This document shows, in pieces, positions 1-2,917 of a DNA stretch of 6,067 nucleotides. This stretch comes from Kiritimatiellia bacterium (GTDB taxonomy: Bacteria > Verrucomicrobiota > Kiritimatiellia > SLAD01). Below the pieces are notes generated by a model. That model saw only the letters and a program-made list of their open reading frames with translations. It ran no database searches and was not told the DNA's origin. The first letter of the stretch is position 1. Every line of letters begins with the position of its first letter. The stretch spans positions 1 to 6,067 of the forward strand of contig SLAD01000221.1 in NCBI GenBank assembly GCA_007126995.1. The letters are read 5' to 3'. Position numbers and translations under genes: made by a program.

Positions 1-840
1 ACACTGGCCACGTTAACGGCGACGGGCCAAGACAAGGTGAAGAAGGGCTTTGATCCGTTGCCAAGCGGATTCGCCTATGCCGACTTCAATGATTTGGAAT
101 CGGTTCGCGCCGCGATTACCGACAAGACCGCCGCGATTCTGATCGAAGCCATTCAAGGCGAAGGCGGCGTACGACCAGCGCGCGCCGATTTTATCAAAGG
201 GGTCGCTGATCTTTGTCGTCAGAAAGGCATCCTGCTTTTTTGCGATGAAGTGCAATGCGGCGTTGGGCGGACCGGCCACTGGTTCGGCTATCAGCGTTAC
301 GGCATCGAGCCCGACGCCATCTCGTTGGCGAAAGGACTCGGCGGCGGATTTCCGATCGGCGCCATCGTGGCGCGGCCGGAATTGTCCGACATCTTTCAGC
401 CTGGCACGCACGCCACCACGTTCGGCGGCACCCCGCTGGCGTGTGCGGCGGCACTGGCGGTGATTGAAACGATCGAATCGGAAGACCTGCTCGACAATGC
501 GGCGCGTATGGGCGAGTTGTTCACCGAAAAGCTCAAGGCAGTGGCCGCCAAATATGCGTTTATCCGTGAAGTGCGTGGCGCCGGACTGATGATTGGCTTG
601 GTCTTGAATCAGCCCGCCAAACGCCTGGAGGAGTTGCTGTGCGCGCAAGGTGTGCTCGCTTTGGCCACAGCCGAATCCGTATTGCGGTTTCTGCCCCCGC
701 TGACCGTGACCGCGAGCGAAGTGAAGAAAGCCGCCAAAGCCGTTGACCGGGCCTGCGCCGAATGGGTCGAGGAACTGGAGCGGCCCGGCCCCGACGATCA
801 ACCCGCCCGCTTCAAGCACTTGCGGTTGAACAAGGACTGA
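1..840 (+). CDS. argD: Acetylornithine aminotransferase, C-terminal part (5' end outside window)
   Basis: PLP-dependent class III aminotransferase that converts N-acetylglutamate semialdehyde and glutamate to N-acetylornithine in cytosolic arginine synthesis; many family members also act on succinyldiaminopimelate in lysine synthesis. The frame is open from base 1 (TLATLTATGQDK), so the GTG at 37 is internal, not the start. About 279 residues are visible of a family length near 390-400, so roughly the first third is missing. Visible landmarks are EAIQGEGGVRPA, the cofactor-binding aspartate in LLFCDEVQCGVGRTG (about residue 82 of the fragment), the PLP Schiff-base lysine in SLAKGLGGGFPIGA (residue 111, codon 331-333), and HATTFGGTPLACAAA, the usual phosphate-binding threonine region. 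The C-terminus is intact and ends at a TGA. No partner gene follows on this strand. Ornithine or 4-aminobutyrate aminotransferase are alternatives within the family, but the motif wording fits ArgD best. Confidence 0.92.
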   Translation, partial: TLATLTATGQDKVKKGFDPLPSGFAYADFNDLESVRAAITDKTAAILIEAIQGEGGVRPARADFIKGVADLCRQKGILLFCDEVQCGVGRTGHWFGYQRYGIEPDAISLAKGLGGGFPIGAIVARPELSDIFQPGTHATTFGGTPLACAAALAVIETIESEDLLDNAARMGELFTEKLKAVAAKYAFIREVRGAGLMIGLVLNQPAKRLEELLCAQGVLALATAESVLRFLPPLTVTASEVKKAAKAVDRACAEWVEELERPGPDDQPARFKHLRLNKD

Positions 841-874
841 GGCGCTCCACCGGTCCCACCCCGCGAAGGGCGAA

Positions 875-892
875 GTCCCGCAGGCGCGGGAC
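875..892 (+). terminator. GC-rich hairpin 34 nt after argD stop, possible terminator
   Basis: Perfect 7-bp stem GTCCCGC / GCGGGAC closing on the tetraloop AGGC. Its place just after the argD stop fits a terminator or an mRNA 3'-end stabiliser. There is no downstream T-run, so an intrinsic terminator of the classic kind is not shown. It may instead be one more REP-like palindrome. Confidence 0.3.
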
Positions 893-943
893 GAGCCGCT
901 GGAGGAAGCGCTGGCACATAATCCGGACATGAGCAGTCCAGCG

Positions 944-1004
944 TCCCGGTTCGGCGGGAGCCTCACCCTCCCGTTGCGTGACGGGCCCGGGAGGGTGAGC
1001 TTCC
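944..1004. repeat. REP-like compound palindrome
   Basis: A perfect 12-bp inverted repeat, CTCACCCTCCCG (962-973) and CGGGAGGGTGAG (988-999), with a 14-nt loop. After a one-base mismatch it extends by four more pairs including one G-T (957-960 with 1001-1004). A competing 5-bp stem, TCCCG / CGGGA (944-948 with 955-959), shares the outer bases, so two folds are possible. The wording GTTCGGCGGGAGCCTCACCCTCCCG-type (split here as positions 949-973) resembles palindromic intergenic repeats I recall from planctomycete and verrucomicrobial genomes; copy number cannot be judged from one window. Confidence 0.6.
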
Positions 1005-1046
1005 ACGCGAGCCGCGATTACGAAAGGTGCAAGAGAAGAACGATAA

Positions 1047-1093
1047 AGCGGGCTAATCCATCGCGCCGTCAGCCACGGAGGGATAGCTTACAA
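1047..1093. repeat. Two-block dispersed repeat, copy A (downstream of vapBC)
   Basis: Contains AGCGGGCTAAT (1047-1057) and ATAGCTTACAA (1083-1093), start-to-start 36 bases. The same two 11-mers recur in the same order and orientation at 2045-2055 and 2082-2092, start-to-start 37 bases. The sequence between the blocks is hardly conserved. In copy A the second block lacks the inverted partner that makes copy B a palindrome. The two copies bracket the vapBC operon. Confidence 0.6.
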
Positions 1094-1202
1094 CCCAACG
1101 AACAACCAGTCATGTCGAGCCTGTCGAGGTATCTCGGTCCCCACCAACAGCGGACCGCCCGCGAAGGCAGTCACCAGACAAATCATGTTCCGTAGCCATG
1201 CC

Positions 1203-1652
1203 TTATTCAGGAAGATTGGTACTCACAACATGCAGCGCCTCGGCATAAGGGCTGGTTTCAGGCAGGAGCGCTGCCAAACCGCTATCAAGGGTAACGAGGC
1301 GCCCTCCTCGATGGATTGCGAGCCCCAGCAAATACGCGTCGGTCACTTGCCTATGCCCCACGAGGAGACTCGTCGGCACCGCACCATCGAGGATCGAGAT
1401 ATCGTCGCCCCAAAAGGTATGGTTGTCCAGCGTGACGATCTTGCGCAAAAGCGACAGGGCCTCCTTTGGGGCAACGGCCTCTGGGATGATCTTCGGATTG
1501 GACGAGATGCGAACGAATGCCGCCTGTGTGAGCGGACAAGTCGCCCATCCGGCGGACGCATTGGCAGCAAACCATGCATGTGCGAATCCATGATGAACGT
1601 GAGAAGGCCATGCCAAGGCAATCAGCATGTTGACGTCGAGCAAACCAATCAC
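1203..1652 (-). CDS. vapC: VapC-family PIN-domain ribonuclease toxin
   Basis: Predicted Mg-dependent endoribonuclease toxin of a type II toxin-antitoxin pair, 149 aa, within the usual 130-150 for this subgroup. The PIN fold is recognisable from start to end: MIGLLDVNMLIALAW with catalytic Asp6, the HVHH segment, GWATCPLTQAAFVRISSNP, the HTFWGDDISILD segment, HRQVTDAYLLGLA with Asp105, and GGRLVTLDSGLAALL with Asp123. Where many VapC proteins carry a glutamate in the second motif (CPLTE), this one has Gln43; that variant is, as I recall, not rare in this subgroup, so activity is still plausible. Translation starts at GTG within GTGA, overlapping the vapB stop by four bases, which fixes the start and implies coupled translation. 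VapC toxins of known specificity cut tRNA or rRNA; the target here cannot be read from sequence. Confidence 0.9.
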   Translation of the reverse strand: MIGLLDVNMLIALAWPSHVHHGFAHAWFAANASAGWATCPLTQAAFVRISSNPKIIPEAVAPKEALSLLRKIVTLDNHTFWGDDISILDGAVPTSLLVGHRQVTDAYLLGLAIHRGGRLVTLDSGLAALLPETSPYAEALHVVSTNLPE

Positions 1653-1885
1653 GAAATGTCGTCCTCCGCCTTACGAACGTCCTCCAACGTGATGGGACGC
1701 CCATGTCGCGAGACGGAAAATACCGGGAACTGTGAGCTGCGATGCGTCCGCCCCACCCTCAGCGTTCCATTCAGACCGCGTCGGGCCAGTTCAGATATCG
1801 TCTTCCCTACGGATTCCGACCGGTCCCGGGCAAGGATCTTCGCCGCCGCAAGCAAATCGTCATCTATGGACAGTGTCGTTCTCAT
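1649..1885 (-). CDS. vapB: Ribbon-helix-helix antitoxin of the VapB type
   Basis: A 78-aa antitoxin that should bind and block the VapC encoded immediately downstream and repress the operon as a dimer. The N-terminus MRTTLSIDDDLLAAAKILA followed by SVGKTISELARRGL is a ribbon-helix-helix DNA-binding domain (residues about 1-40): a short beta strand, then two helices. The C-terminal tail, FPVFSVSRHGRPITLEDVRKAEDD, is the usual toxin-wrapping segment of this antitoxin group. The start is the only ATG at a sensible distance from the fold. I see no good Shine-Dalgarno sequence: the nearest purine-rich block, CAGG, lies about 13 nt upstream. The predicted promoter places the transcript start at or very near the ATG, so translation may be leaderless. 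The stop overlaps the vapC start. Confidence 0.88.
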   Translation of the reverse strand: MRTTLSIDDDLLAAAKILARDRSESVGKTISELARRGLNGTLRVGRTHRSSQFPVFSVSRHGRPITLEDVRKAEDDIS

Positions 1886-1891
1886 AGTAAA

Positions 1892-1920
1892 AAGCTACCT
1901 GCCCTCGTTCGTGATGTCAA
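1892..1920 (-). promoter_or_regulatory. Candidate sigma-70-type promoter of vapBC
   Basis: On the minus strand a perfect -35 hexamer TTGACA (1915-1920) stands 17 bases from TAGCTT (1892-1897), which keeps only three of six -10 consensus bases. Transcription would start about position 1885, at the vapB ATG, which agrees with the lack of a ribosome-binding site. The -35 and its exact spacing are the strong part; the -10 is weak, as expected if the operon is normally kept low by its own antitoxin. Confidence 0.45.
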
Positions 1921-1928
1921 GATGCCCG

Positions 1929-1942
1929 CGCATCATGATGCG
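1929..1942. promoter_or_regulatory. 14-bp perfect palindrome, candidate VapBC operator
   Basis: CGCATCATGATGCG is its own reverse complement and ends 9 bases upstream of the candidate -35 box of vapB. Ribbon-helix-helix antitoxins bind short symmetric sites near their own promoter, so this is a reasonable autoregulatory operator. An extra ATCATC follows at 1946-1951. Assignment is by position and symmetry only. Confidence 0.4.
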
Positions 1943-2044
1943 GCCATCATCAATACATCAGTGGGAACCTCCCTGACGCCGACACACCCTGAGAATCGGA
2001 AGCGCGTGGCAGGAATGAGAAAAGCGACAGAACTGAACAAGAAA

Positions 2045-2099
2045 AGCGGGCTAATTACTGGCCGCCGAACTACGAAAATTAATAGCTTACAAGCTATTA
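2045..2099. repeat. Two-block dispersed repeat, copy B, ending in a 20-nt palindrome
   Basis: Shares AGCGGGCTAAT (2045-2055) and ATAGCTTACAA (2082-2092) with copy A at 1047-1093. Here the second block is half of an inverted repeat with 9-bp arms, TAATAGCTT (2080-2088) and AAGCTATTA (2091-2099), separated by AC. It lies upstream of vapB. The region is more AT-rich than the flanking genes. Confidence 0.6.
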
Positions 2100-2122
2100 C
2101 CCTTTCCCGCAAAAGCCGCTTA

Positions 2123-2138
2123 ATAGCTTATAAGCTAT
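2123..2138. repeat. 16-bp perfect palindrome of the AGCTTA family
   Basis: ATAGCTTATAAGCTAT is fully self-complementary. It nearly repeats the palindrome at 2080-2099: both read AATAGCTTA, then C or T, then AAGCTAT. The two symmetric centres are about 41 bases apart, roughly four helical turns. It could be a protein-binding site or a REP-like unit. No gene start is near on the plus strand. Confidence 0.55.
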
Positions 2139-2147
2139 ACCCCCTCT

Positions 2148-2216
2148 TTCCAATCGTTGGAAGGAAAAATCGGGGATTTTCCAATCATTGGAAAAATTTG
2201 AGCCAAGTTTTCCAAT
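2148..2216. repeat. Cluster of TTCCAAT-type palindromes
   Basis: Three linked symmetric units. TTCCAA-TCG-TTGGAA spans 2148-2162. TTTTCCAAT-C-ATTGGAAAA spans 2177-2195 with 9-bp arms. A further TTTTCCAAT arm at 2208-2216 can pair instead with the ATTGGAAAA arm at 2187-2195, so alternative folds exist. The last 32 bases (2185-2216) recur at 2809-2840 with 28 of 32 identical and the same orientation. I recall similar TTCCAATCATTGGAA intergenic repeats in Kiritimatiellota and Lentisphaerota assemblies, but that rests on memory. Confidence 0.7.
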
Positions 2217-2268
2217 CGCTTTCGCAGGCTCGCTCTAAATCCGGTTCACGCCCTAGGCGAAAGATGTC

Positions 2269-2487
2269 TTAAGCTGTGAGCTTCTCAACGTCAGCGGGAA
2301 TCTTGTGCAGACTGATTTCTCTGAGGTCAACCTTACGACTTGCGTTGTCAATATCGATCCCGACGATGTTCCCATCGGCATCGTAGTCAATGACGATCCC
2401 CTCAGATACCTCCTGGCTGTCCGCGCTGGACTTGGAGGATAGGTCGATATACAGGGAATCAGTATCCTTATAGTAATTGAGCTTCAT
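2269..2487 (-). CDS. DUF2283 family small protein
   Basis: A 72-aa cytosolic protein of the DUF2283 family, whose members are single-domain beta-rich proteins of about 50-80 residues and unknown biochemical role. The family signature covers most of the chain: MKLNYYKDTDSLYIDLS, then EVSEGIVIDYDADGNIVGIDI and the DNASRKVDL stretch. I chose the ATG at 2487 because family proteins begin just there. In the rebuilt ancestral sequence this ATG overlapped the stop of the upstream gene as ATGA and had an AGGAG at 9 nt. Both signals are now 208 bp and one duplication away. An in-frame ATG at 2505, inside the mobile element's terminal repeat, would add MRPIQI and might be used instead. DUF2283 genes are often found beside small DUF4258-like genes, as I recall, so an antitoxin-like role is possible but not shown. 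Confidence 0.85.
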   Translation of the reverse strand: MKLNYYKDTDSLYIDLSSKSSADSQEVSEGIVIDYDADGNIVGIDIDNASRKVDLREISLHKIPADVEKLTA

Positions 2488-2488
2488 G

Positions 2489-2497
2489 ATTTGAATC
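2489..2497. repeat. Target site duplication, left copy
   Basis: ATTTGAATC directly abuts the left terminal inverted repeat and recurs identically, in direct orientation, at 2706-2714 against the right one. Two exact 9-mers touching both ends of an inverted-repeat element are the standard footprint of DDE-transposase insertion. Confidence 0.85.
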
Positions 2498-2536
2498 GGG
2501 CGCATCTCTGATTTTGTGTATTTGCGCAAAATCCGT

Positions 2537-2560
2537 AAGTCAGGCATTCCTGCCTGACTT
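2537..2560. repeat. REP-like hairpin 1 inside the MITE
   Basis: Perfect 10-bp stem AAGTCAGGCA / TGCCTGACTT with the tetraloop TTCC. The stem core GTCAGGCA and loop match hairpin 2 when that one is read on the other strand, so the two are inverted copies. The GTCAGGCA-loop-TGCCTGAC pattern is like intergenic palindromes I recall from planctomycetes and relatives. Confidence 0.75.
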
Positions 2561-2638
2561 GAGCAAGGGGCGTACGTGCGTGGTTTCAGCGCTGCCCCTT
2601 GGTCTCTCCTGAATCCGACCACGTTCTTTTGATTGGCG

Positions 2639-2660
2639 GGTCAGGCAGGAATGCCTGACC
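2639..2660. repeat. REP-like hairpin 2 inside the MITE
   Basis: Perfect 9-bp stem GGTCAGGCA / TGCCTGACC with the tetraloop GGAA, the complement of the TTCC loop of hairpin 1. A G-T pair (2638 with 2661) could add one more step. The two hairpins are separated by 78 bases (2561-2638) and form a head-to-head pair like the paired REPs of enterobacterial BIMEs. Confidence 0.75.
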
Positions 2661-2705
2661 TACTGGTGCCGGGGCATCCATTCGTACAAAATCAGAGATG
2701 CGCCC

Positions 2706-2714
2706 ATTTGAATC
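2706..2714. repeat. Target site duplication, right copy
   Basis: Second copy of ATTTGAATC, abutting the right terminal inverted repeat of the 208-bp element. Read on the minus strand (GATTCAAAT), it still belongs to the end of the remnant gene: AGA TTC AAA encodes its RFK. Confidence 0.85.
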
Positions 2715-2718
2715 TCCT
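2714..2718 (-). promoter_or_regulatory. Stranded Shine-Dalgarno sequence of the DUF2283 gene
   Basis: AGGAG on the minus strand. In the sequence rebuilt without the mobile element it lies 9 nt before the DUF2283 ATG, within usable range. Today the 208-bp insertion plus one duplication copy moves it more than 220 nt away. No comparable purine-rich site precedes the present ATG at 2487. Confidence 0.55.
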
Positions 2719-2808
2719 ATCTGGGAAAGCATTGTGAATAGTTTTCTTGTCCTCAAGCGTAATAACGCGAAGTACACGACCAGAGAGTTCCGTGACAATG
2801 CCCCAAAA

Positions 2809-2846
2809 TCGCTGGAAAACTTTGAGCCGAGTTTTCCAATTGGAAA
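2809..2846. repeat. TTCCAAT-type repeat, second copy, with 14-bp perfect palindrome
   Basis: Bases 2809-2840 match 2185-2216 at 28 of 32 positions in direct orientation, including TTTGAGCC and AGTTTTCCAAT. Its end merges into the perfect palindrome TTTCCAATTGGAAA (2833-2846). With the copy at 2185 it brackets the DUF2283 gene, the MITE and the gene remnant. It abuts the point where the remnant loses protein-like sequence. Confidence 0.65.
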
Positions 2847-2887
2847 CGCTTCGAACGCGCTGTCCATCCTCCTTCAGCGGCTCCTGC

Positions 2888-2910
2888 GGTTGGGCACAGC
2901 CTTCCCTACC
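2888..2910. repeat. Imperfect palindrome just after the valS stop
   Basis: A 23-nt interrupted palindrome. GGT pairs with ACC and GGG with CCC, with a T-T mismatch between them. It begins 7 bases beyond the valS stop codon on the minus strand. It has no T-run, so it is a poor intrinsic terminator, and read-through into the remnant, MITE and DUF2283 gene is possible. Confidence 0.3.
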
Positions 2911-2917
2911 GATCCTG

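Larger units (their letters stand above)
841..1202. other. Non-coding interval between convergent argD and vapC
   Basis: I see no credible gene in these 362 bases. Open frames here run through hairpin repeats and give low-complexity shadow peptides such as QREGEAPAEPG. The interval holds a 7-bp hairpin (875-892), a compound palindrome (944-1004) and a two-block dispersed repeat (1047-1093). A weak 6-bp stem (1135-1140 with 1152-1157) lies beyond the end of vapC. Since argD and vapC converge here, transcription from both sides should end in this interval, but no stem is followed by a clear T-run on either strand. Confidence 0.7.
1943..2268. other. Repeat-filled non-coding interval between vapB and the DUF2283 gene
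   Basis: No gene is supported here. The plus-strand open frame that crosses it translates palindromes (for example FSNHWKNLSQVFQSL) and has no family resemblance. The part at 1952-2040 shows nothing I can name. The part at 2041-2216 is the palindrome array described in separate entries. The part at 2217-2268 lies beyond the 3' end of the DUF2283 gene and holds only a 4-bp stem (2249-2252 with 2256-2259), too weak to call a terminator. Confidence 0.65.
2498..2705. mobile_element. 208-bp MITE-like non-autonomous transposable element
   Basis: The ends are 20-bp perfect inverted repeats: GGGCGCATCTCTGATTTTGT (2498-2517) and its reverse complement (2686-2705), which diverge right after base 20. 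Exact 9-bp direct repeats (2489-2497 and 2706-2714) flank them. No protein is encoded inside, so movement needed a transposase supplied elsewhere. Nine-base duplications are known from IS1, IS4-family (IS10, IS50) and IS903-type elements; I cannot assign these ends to a family. The interior holds a 10-bp palindrome TTTGCGCAAA (2521-2530), two REP-like hairpins in inverted relation (2537-2560 and 2639-2660), and a 7-bp stem AAGGGGC / GCCCCTT (2565-2571 with 2594-2600). The transcript could therefore fold into several hairpins. It sits between a broken small gene and the DUF2283 start. Confidence 0.85.
2692..2805 (-). pseudogene. C-terminal remnant of a small gene, possibly DUF4258-like partner of DUF2283
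   Basis: The reading frame gives WGIVTELSGRVLRVITL then EDKKTIHNAFPDRRFK, about 35 residues of protein-like sequence. The RVLRVIT strand followed by a C-terminal NAFPDRRFK resembles the end of small DUF4258-like proteins; this family call is moderate at best. Both sides are damaged. On the 5' side recognisable protein stops at 2805, and the TTCCAAT-type repeat begins at 2809. On the 3' side the MITE replaces the native ending, so the frame now reads FKWAHL-stop. Without the MITE it would read FKS-stop with TGA inside the ATGA start of the DUF2283 gene. The frame stays open upstream through the repeat to a GTG at 2925 overlapping the valS end, so a 77-aa chimeric peptide could be made, but its first 40 residues look repeat-derived. 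Confidence 0.5.

Noticed and set aside
13..966. 317-codon minus-strand open frame opposite argD
   Set aside because: It is antisense to argD and continues into the palindromic repeats after it; the translation has no family resemblance.
1125..1157. Small stems (CGAG/CTCG at 1125-1136, CGGTCC/GGACCG at 1135-1157) as a vapC terminator
   Set aside because: The stems are only 4 and 6 bp, overlap each other and lack a following T-run on the minus strand.
929..1195. 88-codon plus-strand open frame after argD
   Set aside because: It translates the compound palindrome and dispersed repeat; nothing protein-like and no ribosome-binding site.
2045..2216. Palindrome array considered as a CRISPR or integron attC series
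   Set aside because: There is no regular repeat-spacer period and no conserved core triplets of attC; the units belong to different palindrome families.
1742..2272. 176-codon plus-strand open frame overlapping vapB and the palindrome array
   Set aside because: Its first part is antisense to vapB and the rest encodes repeat-derived words such as FSNHWKNLSQVFQSL.
2586..2867. 93-codon minus-strand open frame across the MITE and repeat
   Set aside because: It is in a different frame from the remnant gene, runs through the REP-like hairpin (VGQAFLPDPP) and the TTCCAAT repeat, and shows no fold.
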